Shown in pieces: positions 8,509-15,255 of a stretch of DNA of 28,937 nucleotides. Made by a program: the position numbers and the translations under genes. Each line of letters begins with the position of its first letter. Position 1 is the first letter of the stretch. Origin of the DNA: JAWXCF01 sp034440515 (GTDB lineage Bacteria; Bacteroidota; Bacteroidia; CAILMK01); assembly GCA_034440515.1 (NCBI GenBank), contig JAWXCF010000003.1, positions 1-28,937 on the forward strand, in the 5' to 3' direction. The notes under the pieces were generated by a model that saw only the letters and a list, made by a program, of their open reading frames with translations, was not told the origin of the DNA and ran no database searches.

Positions 8509-9609
8509 TTACAATTTCAATCTGTAGTATTTGCCGGGTAGTCCTTCTATTATATCAACCATTTCTAATTCTAGTAGTAACAAATTTAGCTCACTAGTAG
8601 TTAGCTCTACATTCTGAGTTAAAACATCAATAGATAAACGGTCGTGTTCGCTTAATAGTTTGACTAGTGATTTGGCTTTTGCAGGTATGTTTAGTTTGGT
8701 GTAGTCCTTTTCAGTTTTGGGGCTTGGGTCATCCCATCTCATATGGTATGCTATTTCATCACCACTAGTTACAAGGGTAGCTTTTTGTGTTCTAATTAAG
8801 TAGTTGCAACCTTCACTTTGTTTATCACCTATCCGCCCTGGTATGCTAAATATGTCTCGGTCATAGTTTAGGGCCAGTTGTGCTGTAATCATTGCGCCCC
8901 CTTTTATAGCAGTTTCTACAACTAGTGTGCAGTCAGATATGCCAGCTACAATTCTATTCCTAGCAGGGAAATTTCCAGGTTCTCCGTGGGTATAGCTCCA
9001 AAATTCAGTTAATAGTCCACCATTTTGAAGCATATTAATAGCTAAGTTTCTGTTAGATGCTGGGTATATGTGTTGCATTCCTGTTCCCATTACCCCAACT
9101 GTACTTAGGTTATTTTCTATAGATTGTTTATGTGCAACAGTATCTATACCGGCAGCTAAGCCACTTACTGTCAAAACATTGTATTTTTGTAGTTGAGTTA
9201 CTATATTGGCGCAAATATCTTTACCATAGGCGGACATTTTTCTAGTGCCAACAATAGCTAAAATTCTTCTTTGGTTTAGGTCTGCATTTCCTTTATAAAA
9301 TAATAAGATGGGTGAGTCCATTGCTTCCTTTAGTCGATATGGATAATCTTGATTTAGGTAGTAAAGTACCTTTATATTGTGCTTAACTATAAAATTGACT
9401 TCGTCATCTATTTTCTTGAGGTTTGCGCCTTCCTTAATTCTATTTATTATTTCTTTACCTATGCCAGGTATTTTCATTAAGGCTCTAGTCGATTCAGTAA
9501 ATACCGCATCAGCAGAACCGGTATAAGCAATTAAATTTTTAGCTGCAACTGGCCCAACTTTAGGTAAACTTTGCAACGCCAAAGCACTTCTTATTAACTC
9601 CCAATCCAT
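8509..9609 (-). CDS. dprA: DNA-processing protein DprA
   Basis: The product is 366 residues, the usual length. DprA binds incoming single-stranded DNA during natural transformation and loads RecA onto it. Residues about 10-65 form a helix-hairpin-helix-like N-terminal region. The central Rossmann-like domain carries the family motifs IVGTRKMSAYG, SGLAAGIDTVAHK, GTGMQHIYPASN, GGLLTEF, FPARNRIVAG, GGAMITAQLAL and the SIPGR-x-GDKQSEGCN loop. A winged-helix domain closes the protein (about 310-366). The gene diverges from the TonB receptor, and both promoters appear to sit in the short gap. Identification is secure; activity in competence is inferred from the family. Confidence 0.96.
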   Translation of the reverse strand: MDWELIRSALALQSLPKVGPVAAKNLIAYTGSADAVFTESTRALMKIPGIGKEIINRIKEGANLKKIDDEVNFIVKHNIKVLYYLNQDYPYRLKEAMDSPILLFYKGNADLNQRRILAIVGTRKMSAYGKDICANIVTQLQKYNVLTVSGLAAGIDTVAHKQSIENNLSTVGVMGTGMQHIYPASNRNLAINMLQNGGLLTEFWSYTHGEPGNFPARNRIVAGISDCTLVVETAIKGGAMITAQLALNYDRDIFSIPGRIGDKQSEGCNYLIRTQKATLVTSGDEIAYHMRWDDPSPKTEKDYTKLNIPAKAKSLVKLLSEHDRLSIDVLTQNVELTTSELNLLLLELEMVDIIEGLPGKYYRLKL

Positions 9610-9617
9610 TATTTAAC

Positions 9618-9625
9618 TTAATTTG
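9618..9625 (+). promoter_or_regulatory. -7 box of the TonB receptor gene
   Basis: TTAATTTG differs from TAnnTTTG at one position. Its final TTG (9623-9625) is in frame with the receptor and could be mistaken for a start codon. A transcript starting a few bases later would exclude it and leave the ATG at 9638 with a very short leader. Confidence 0.4.
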
Positions 9626-9632
9626 CCTGCTT

Positions 9633-9640
9633 CAAATATG
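9633..9640 (-). promoter_or_regulatory. -7 box of dprA
   Basis: On the minus strand this reads CATATTTG, one mismatch from TAnnTTTG, 23 bases before the dprA ATG. It overlaps the ATG of the divergent receptor gene, so the two transcription units compete for the same 30 bases. Confidence 0.4.
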
Positions 9641-11920
9641 CATAAACTAAAGCATTCTTCAGTTAGACTATTTACCATACTTGTAATTTTAAGTATCTGC
9701 AGTCATAATGCATCTGCACAGTGGAATGTTACCATTACAGATGCTGGCTATGGCACTGGCATTCCGGATGCTGTTATTTTAGTAAATGGCATTTTTAAGA
9801 GCAATACCAGTAATGCTCAAGGCAAAATAGAAATTCCCAACACTATCACGCAGAAATTTAGTTATCCTGCCCAGATACAAATAGTAGGTATAGGCTATAA
9901 TTCTAAGTCGATTACCATTTATAGTACAATTGTAGATACTAATGTTCAACTAGAAATAGGGGCTGCATTTCAAGAAATAGTGGTAACCAGCAATAGAGAA
10001 GGTGAAAGTAGGGTTCGCCTATCGCAAAGTCTAGAAGTTATTCGCCCAGAATTTATAGCAAACACCCAGACTACTCAATTAAATCAAGTCTTGGCAAAAT
10101 TGCCTGGTGTTAATATACAGAAAGATCAAATGTCTATAAGGGGCATTAGTGGTTTTAGCTATGGTGCAGGTAGTAGAATTTTAATGTTGCTGGACGATAT
10201 GCCATTGTTAAGTGGTGACGCAAGTGATGTAAAATGGGCATATCTACCAATTGAGAATTTCAGCCAAGTAGAAGTCTTAAAGGGACCAGCAGCCAGTTTA
10301 TATGGTTCATCAGCACTAGAGGGTACCATTCAGTTGCGAACAGCATTACCTTCTGATACAGAATTTGTAGGCTATAGATTATTCGCCTCTGTATATGATG
10401 ATCCAAATCCCAAAAGTTTCAAAATTGCCAAATCTGGTAGTCGAATGCAATTCGGTGGAAACGTAGCTTATCGCAATACATTTGGCAAAATAGGTTTGGT
10501 CACAAGTGTATATCAATTAACTGATAATGGATACAGAATAGGCGAAAACTTTAATTTACTTAGAGCAAATGTCCGATTAAATGGGCATTTAGATATTCAG
10601 AAAAAATGGCTTTGGGCTGGTAGCATTAATGGTTTTAGGCAAAAGGGTTCAGACTTTGTATTATTTGGAGACGTAGCTAGTCCTTTAACGCCTCTAGCTG
10701 GCACTATTAGTCCGTATGACAATAAAAGGTACCACTTAGATGGTAGCATCACTTATTATCAAAATTTAAGAACAAGTCATAGCTTAAAGTCTAGATATTT
10801 TAAAACCCTAAATAGTAGTCAAGTAGGAAACAGTAGTAATGCTGGGGTATGGTATCTTGACTATCTATTTTCTAAAAAATTACCTACAATTGGTAAACTT
10901 TATACCAGTCTAAATGCAGGTAGTACCTTTACATATACTACTGTAACTAGCCCAACACTTTACAGAAATCATAGTGGAAGAAATGCGGCTGCTTATTTAG
11001 AATTAAACCCTGAAATAGGAAGATTTAAATTTACCCTAGGTGGCAGGTACGAGTACTACAGCATAGACAATGTAAAGCCAGTATCTATACCAGTATATAG
11101 GTTAGCTACTAATGTGAAATTAACTAATGCTACATTTCTAAGAATGAGTTTAGCCCAAGGCTTTAGATACCCAAGTGTTGCAGAGCGATTTAGCAGAACT
11201 CAAAGTGGCGCTATAAAAATATTTCCAAATGAAAATTTGAATGCCGAACGCGGAAAAACATTTGAAGCTGGAATTCGCCAATTATATAAACACAAACGAT
11301 TAAGTGGCTATGTAGATGCCTCGGCTTTTCAATCGCGCTATGACAATATGATAGAGTTTCTGTTTGGACTTTATTTACCTGATACAGCTTCACCCACACA
11401 GGCATTCAATTATTTAGGCTTTGCAGCCCAAAATATAAAATCAACTCAAATTACTGGTTTCGAAATAAGTACAGGTGCTAAATATGAGTATGAGAAAGGA
11501 AACATTCAAACGTTGATAGGCTATACGTACATAAACCCTTTAAATAAGGATTACAATAGAACAGTTGCAGATACAGCTAGTTATTCGCAATATTTAAAAT
11601 ATAGACGTGCCCACACTTTTAGAGCAAATCTTGACGCAAGTTATGGTCGCTTTGGATTTGGAGCATATTACAGCGCTATGAGTGGATTTCAGAATATGGA
11701 CTTATTCTTTATAGAATTAATCAAAGGGCTGAAACAGAATAACTATTGGCAAGACTTTTCAAGAGCATCTATTATAGACTTTAGACTAAGTTTTAAATTT
11801 AATTCTAAGGTGAATTTAAGTTTCAATGTCAAAAATGCTGGTAACAAATTATTTATGGAGGTTCCAGGCAATACAAATGCTCCACGCACATTTACGCTGC
11901 AATTATCTGGACAGTTTTAA
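9638..11920 (+). CDS. TonB-dependent outer-membrane receptor with carboxypeptidase-regulatory-like N-terminal domain
   Basis: From the ATG at 9638 the product is 760 residues. An in-frame TTG at 9623 falls inside the probable promoter box, and the chosen start gives a compact signal peptide ending in ASAQ. A CarboxypepD_reg-like beta-sandwich follows (about 25-105), usual in Bacteroidota receptors. The plug domain carries VVTSNREGES, LNQVLAKLPGVNIQ, MSIRGISGFSYGAGSRI and the VEVLKGPAASLYGSSALEGTIQLRT block. The rest is a 22-strand-type barrel ending in TLQLSGQF with the terminal Phe used for barrel insertion. No canonical TonB box is obvious. No transporter, lipoprotein or SusD partner lies nearby, so the substrate (metal chelate, vitamin or other) is unknown. 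It is a single-gene unit. Confidence 0.93.
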   Translation: MHKLKHSSVRLFTILVILSICSHNASAQWNVTITDAGYGTGIPDAVILVNGIFKSNTSNAQGKIEIPNTITQKFSYPAQIQIVGIGYNSKSITIYSTIVDTNVQLEIGAAFQEIVVTSNREGESRVRLSQSLEVIRPEFIANTQTTQLNQVLAKLPGVNIQKDQMSIRGISGFSYGAGSRILMLLDDMPLLSGDASDVKWAYLPIENFSQVEVLKGPAASLYGSSALEGTIQLRTALPSDTEFVGYRLFASVYDDPNPKSFKIAKSGSRMQFGGNVAYRNTFGKIGLVTSVYQLTDNGYRIGENFNLLRANVRLNGHLDIQKKWLWAGSINGFRQKGSDFVLFGDVASPLTPLAGTISPYDNKRYHLDGSITYYQNLRTSHSLKSRYFKTLNSSQVGNSSNAGVWYLDYLFSKKLPTIGKLYTSLNAGSTFTYTTVTSPTLYRNHSGRNAAAYLELNPEIGRFKFTLGGRYEYYSIDNVKPVSIPVYRLATNVKLTNATFLRMSLAQGFRYPSVAERFSRTQSGAIKIFPNENLNAERGKTFEAGIRQLYKHKRLSGYVDASAFQSRYDNMIEFLFGLYLPDTASPTQAFNYLGFAAQNIKSTQITGFEISTGAKYEYEKGNIQTLIGYTYINPLNKDYNRTVADTASYSQYLKYRRAHTFRANLDASYGRFGFGAYYSAMSGFQNMDLFFIELIKGLKQNNYWQDFSRASIIDFRLSFKFNSKVNLSFNVKNAGNKLFMEVPGNTNAPRTFTLQLSGQF

Positions 11921-11949
11921 TATTAATTAGGGCTATACTTAAACCTTCT

Positions 11950-11957
11950 TATATTTG
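11950..11957 (+). promoter_or_regulatory. -7 box of the kdsA operon
   Basis: TATATTTG is a full match to TAnnTTTG and is followed by C. It lies 77 bases before the kdsA start and 30 bases after the receptor stop, implying a leader of roughly 70 bases. No clear TTG is visible at -33. Confidence 0.55.
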
Positions 11958-12033
11958 CTCATTATTGTCATAGGCGAATAGTTATAGGGGTAATTAATGC
12001 CAATTCTGTTAGCAAAAAAAATAAACTGAGTAC

Positions 12034-12888
12034 GTGTCAGATAAAATAATTAAAGTTAAAGATATCCCTTGCGGTGCAGATGAATTGTTCTTAATATCTG
12101 GACCTTGTGTGATAGAAGATAGAGATACAATGTTTAAAACTGCTGAAAAATTAGCAGAGGTGAGCCAAAGGTTAAATATCCCGATTATATATAAATCTAG
12201 TTTTCAAAAAGATAATAGAAGCTCAGCTGATTTTTACCAAGGACCTGGACTAGATGAAGGTCTGAAAATTTTACAAGAGATTAAACATCAGTTTGGTTTT
12301 CCTGTACTAAGCGATATTCATTATCCAGACCAAGCTAAACCAGCTGCAGAAGTATTAGATGTTATTCAAATACCAGCATACCTAGTAATGCAAACGGTAT
12401 TAGTTACTGAGGCTGCTAAAACTGGTAAAGTTATAAATTTGAAGCACGCACAATTCTTGGCACCAGAAAATATGATTAAGCCCGCTGAGAAATGTATAGC
12501 TGCTGGAAATGATCAAATTATATTAACAGAACGTGGTTATGTGTTCGGTTATAATGACCTAATAGTTGACCCACGTGCTTTCTATCATCTTCGTCAAACA
12601 GGATTTCCTGTAGTATTTGACATTACACATTGCATTAGAAAATACGGAATACCTAGTGCTGACCCAAAGGGTGGTTCTCGTGAATTTTTACCTACAATAG
12701 CCAGAGCTGGTGTAGCTGCCGGCATAGACGGATTATTTATAGAAACACATCCAGAGCCAGGCAGAGCACTTTGTGATGCTGCTAGCCAAATGTGCGTGTA
12801 TGACTTAGAGCAATTTTTATTGCCACTTATCGCCATACATCAAGCTGAGGTTCAGTCAAGAAATTTAACAACAATAGAAAACAACTAA
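12034..12888 (+). CDS. kdsA: 3-deoxy-8-phosphooctulonate (KDO-8-P) synthase
   Basis: The product is 284 residues. It condenses phosphoenolpyruvate with arabinose-5-phosphate to make KDO-8-phosphate for lipopolysaccharide inner core. The fold is a TIM barrel with family motifs SGPCVIE (22-28), KSSFQKDNRSS (54-64, the KANRSS-like arabinose-phosphate site), GPGLDEGLKIL, VIQIPAYL, LTERG-x-x-FGYNDLIVD, FDITH and ETHPEP. Cys25, His199, Glu237 and Asp248 occupy the four metal-ligand positions of the Aquifex-type enzyme, so this is the metal-dependent class; E. coli KdsA has Asn at the first position. The start is GTG because an in-frame TAA lies at 12022-12024. It leads a three-gene operon, and the next gene begins 11 bases after its stop. 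Confidence 0.95.
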   Translation: MSDKIIKVKDIPCGADELFLISGPCVIEDRDTMFKTAEKLAEVSQRLNIPIIYKSSFQKDNRSSADFYQGPGLDEGLKILQEIKHQFGFPVLSDIHYPDQAKPAAEVLDVIQIPAYLVMQTVLVTEAAKTGKVINLKHAQFLAPENMIKPAEKCIAAGNDQIILTERGYVFGYNDLIVDPRAFYHLRQTGFPVVFDITHCIRKYGIPSADPKGGSREFLPTIARAGVAAGIDGLFIETHPEPGRALCDAASQMCVYDLEQFLLPLIAIHQAEVQSRNLTTIENN

Positions 12889-12899
12889 GAAATTACAGA

Positions 12900-13922
12900 A
12901 TGGAACTTTATCTAGATAGCGTAGATATGAATGAAATTCAAGAAGCCTTTAAATTGGGCTTTTTGTCAGGATTAACTACCACACCTACCTTTATGCACAG
13001 AGAGGGAATTACTGATGTAGATGGTACTATATTGAAATTAGCCAAAATGGTTCCTGTACTTCAAGTAGAAGCCCTAGGCGAAACAGCAGAAAAAATATAT
13101 GAAGAGGCAGTAAGACTTACTAACTTAGGTTTAGATAAAAGTACTACAGTTTATAAAATTCCAGTCTCGCTAGAAGGGGTTAAAGCCTGTAAAATGCTGG
13201 TAAATAATGGTTTTAAAGTTAATATACACCTAATATATACTCTGCAACAAGCCTATATGGCTATGGCAGCAGGTGCTACCTATGTATGCCCATTAGTTGG
13301 AAGATTACAGGACCAAGGTCACGACGCATTAGACTTAGTAAGTCAATGCGTGAATGCTGTGAATTACTACGGTTATGATACCAAAATTATGTTTAGCAGT
13401 GTTAGAAATGTAGAGCACGTACGTAATGCTATAAACCTAGGAGTTCATACCATCACTGTTCCTTGGAAGTTGATGAAAGTTTTGACAGACAATAACTTCA
13501 CAGCACTAGGTACCCAGCAGTTTTTTGAGCATACCCGCCTTATGACATATAAAGTTTCTGATGTAATTAGAGATTACAATCCTCGTGTTAAGGTAGAAAA
13601 TAGTATTCTAGATGCTATTGTACAAATGACAGAAAGTGGATTAGGTGCTGTAAGTGTGGTAAATAGCAATGATGAGTTAATGGGAATATTTACAGATGGT
13701 GACCTTAGAAGGTTGCTAAAAGAAAAAGGTAAAGACGCTTTGGAAATGAAAATTTCTAATTTGGAACACAAGTTGCCCTTACATATTTCAGGTTCAGCAC
13801 TATTAATTGAGGCTTCTGAAATGCTTAAAAAACACAAAGTTGATAATTTAATTGTTGTTAACGGTAACACACCAGTAGGTATGTTAGACATTCAAGATAT
13901 TGTAAAAATTAGCGAGATTTAA
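12900..13922 (+). CDS. transaldolase/fructose-6-phosphate aldolase-like domain fused to a KdsD-type CBS pair
   Basis: The product is 340 residues in two parts. Residues 1-215 follow the TalC/FSA family: ELYLDS (Asp6), SGLTTTPTF (23-31), YKIPVSLEG with the Schiff-base lysine (Lys86), NIHLIYTLQQA, AGATYVCPLVGRL and GHDALDLV. Residues about 232-340 are two CBS motifs, with GIFTDGDLRRLL and VGMLDIQDIV very like the CBS pair at the end of arabinose-5-phosphate isomerase KdsD. Gene order (kdsA before, KdsC-like phosphatase after, gaps of 11 and 4 bases) places it at the KdsD step. Several residues around the lysine differ from known aldolases: Thr28 for Asn, His110 for Thr, Cys130 for Ser/Ala, Leu132 for Phe/Tyr. 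Supply of arabinose-5-phosphate by an aldolase reaction, under CBS control, is my inference. Alternatives are a regulatory pseudoenzyme or an ordinary transaldolase. Confidence 0.88.
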   Translation: MELYLDSVDMNEIQEAFKLGFLSGLTTTPTFMHREGITDVDGTILKLAKMVPVLQVEALGETAEKIYEEAVRLTNLGLDKSTTVYKIPVSLEGVKACKMLVNNGFKVNIHLIYTLQQAYMAMAAGATYVCPLVGRLQDQGHDALDLVSQCVNAVNYYGYDTKIMFSSVRNVEHVRNAINLGVHTITVPWKLMKVLTDNNFTALGTQQFFEHTRLMTYKVSDVIRDYNPRVKVENSILDAIVQMTESGLGAVSVVNSNDELMGIFTDGDLRRLLKEKGKDALEMKISNLEHKLPLHISGSALLIEASEMLKKHKVDNLIVVNGNTPVGMLDIQDIVKISEI

Positions 13923-13926
13923 AATT

Positions 13927-14643
13927 TTGGAACAAATACAAATCGAAAAAATTGCCAATTCCTTCATCTCTGCTGGGGGTAAATTTGTAGCTACACCTGA
14001 AGAAATTAGGAGAAAATTACTACCTATTAAGGCTTTTGTCTTTGATTGGGACGGTGTATTTAATAATGGAAATAAAGACATAAATGGAGATAGCCCATTT
14101 AGCGAAAGTGATAGTATGGGTACTAATCTACTTCGATTTGGCTATTGGCTTTTAAATGGCAGTATGCCACTTACGGCAATTATTACTGGTCAAAATAATC
14201 AAACTGCTTTGGAATTTGCAAAGCGTGAAAATTTTGATGACGTATTTGCAAATGTTAAAGATAAAACTTCTGCATTTACGCATTTCACTTTAGCCCATAA
14301 CCTAAAGCCTGAGGAGGTTTTATTTGTATATGATGATGTATTGGATTTACCTGTGGCCAACATTTGTGGGGTTAGATTCTTTGTTAAAAACGGCGGTACT
14401 TTATTGATGCGTGAATTTGTTGAGCGCGAGAAAATGGCAGACTATGTAACTGCCAATACTGGGGGTAGCTATGCTGTAAGGGAAGTTGCAGAATTGCTAT
14501 TAGGTTTAAAGGGCGTTTACTCTGAAGTTTTACATCATAGAATCAAATATAGCGATACCTATACTGCATACTTAAAGAAAAGATATAGCCATCACCCAAG
14601 ACTCTATACACTAATGGATGGTGAAATAAAGCGTTCTACTTAG
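13927..14643 (+). CDS. KdsC-like HAD phosphatase with N- and C-terminal extensions
   Basis: The product is 238 residues. It probably removes the phosphate of KDO-8-P, the step after KdsA. HAD motifs are in order: FDWDGVF with Asp40 and Asp42, IITGQ with Thr87, a lysine in the KDKTSAF segment (111-117), and VYDDVLDLPVA (134-144), which matches the KdsC DD-x-x-D-x-P pattern. AVREVAELLL (183-192) is the usual KdsC ending, but about 45 further residues, rich in Tyr, His and Lys, follow. About 30 residues precede the first strand. KdsC is typically 170-190 residues, so this is a longer relative; nonulosonate or N-acylneuraminate phosphatase activity is also possible. The start is TTG, four bases after the previous stop; no ATG occurs before motif I. 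Its stop overlaps the stop of the convergent cupin gene. Confidence 0.82.
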   Translation: MEQIQIEKIANSFISAGGKFVATPEEIRRKLLPIKAFVFDWDGVFNNGNKDINGDSPFSESDSMGTNLLRFGYWLLNGSMPLTAIITGQNNQTALEFAKRENFDDVFANVKDKTSAFTHFTLAHNLKPEEVLFVYDDVLDLPVANICGVRFFVKNGGTLLMREFVEREKMADYVTANTGGSYAVREVAELLLGLKGVYSEVLHHRIKYSDTYTAYLKKRYSHHPRLYTLMDGEIKRST

Positions 14644-15047
14644 ACTAGTATAGGTCTTTCTGTAGTTGGTAATATATCTGAATAGTGAGTGTCATCTATG
14701 TGTTCTTGCAGGCTGTTTAGCTCAATAAATACAATTTCCGTGTTAGCTATTATTTCGTGCCAAACATATGGATGAATGTTTATTTGAATTGGCTCTTTAA
14801 TGATTAACGAGAATATTTCATCAGTTAGTAAATTTTTTGCATTAAGTTCAATAGTGCCACTTAGCAATATAAATACTTCAGGATTTTTAGTTACGCTAAT
14901 GCCACTATGGTAGTGCCTACCGTTAACTGTTTGGGCGTTTCTTCTGCCTAATACCATAGTTCCAATTCTATTTGATTCGAATTCGTAAGTACCACCTTTT
15001 TCTGTGGTGCTAATATGTTTTAAAGCGATGATGTCAATTCCTTGCAT
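14640..15047 (-). CDS. small cupin protein of the RmlC-like type
   Basis: The product is 135 residues forming a single cupin barrel. The metal-type motif 1 is GRHYHSG (His45, His47) with Glu57 in NPEVFILLSG, and motif 2 contains HPYVWHEI (His92, His97). The layout resembles sugar-nucleotide epimerase/isomerase-like cupins (RmlC, FdtA, WxcM C-terminus), but I do not see enough to assign a reaction. It converges with the KdsC-like gene, their stop regions overlapping by four bases, which may fit a role in surface sugar metabolism without showing it. Confidence 0.72.
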   Translation of the reverse strand: MQGIDIIALKHISTTEKGGTYEFESNRIGTMVLGRRNAQTVNGRHYHSGISVTKNPEVFILLSGTIELNAKNLLTDEIFSLIIKEPIQINIHPYVWHEIIANTEIVFIELNSLQEHIDDTHYSDILPTTERPILV

Positions 15048-15069
15048 TGTGATTCGTTATGCTTATTTG

Positions 15070-15077
15070 CAAAATGA
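15070..15077 (-). promoter_or_regulatory. -7 box of the cupin gene
   Basis: On the minus strand this reads TCATTTTG, one mismatch from TAnnTTTG, 22 bases before the cupin ATG. It would give a short leader of about 15 bases. Confidence 0.4.
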
Positions 15078-15193
15078 AATAAAATATTTAATTAAAACAT
15101 ACTAATAATATTATTTAGTATGAAAAATTATTCTTGCCACTAAATCTGAAATAAATAAAAATAGTATAAAATTAATTATGTATAATACGAAGC

Positions 15194-15220
15194 TTGATTG
15201 AAAGTTTTTAATTAATGTTG
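15194..15220 (+). promoter_or_regulatory. possible promoter of the MFS exporter gene
   Basis: TTG at 15194-15196 and TAATGTTG at 15213-15220 (one mismatch from TAnnTTTG) are spaced by 16 bases, slightly short of the usual gap. They lie about 35 bases before the ATG. The remaining part of the 208-base divergent gap (15048-15255) is AT-rich, and I see no other structure in it. Confidence 0.3.
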
Positions 15221-15255
15221 CAACACCAATTATAATATAAATCCGCAACGTAATT

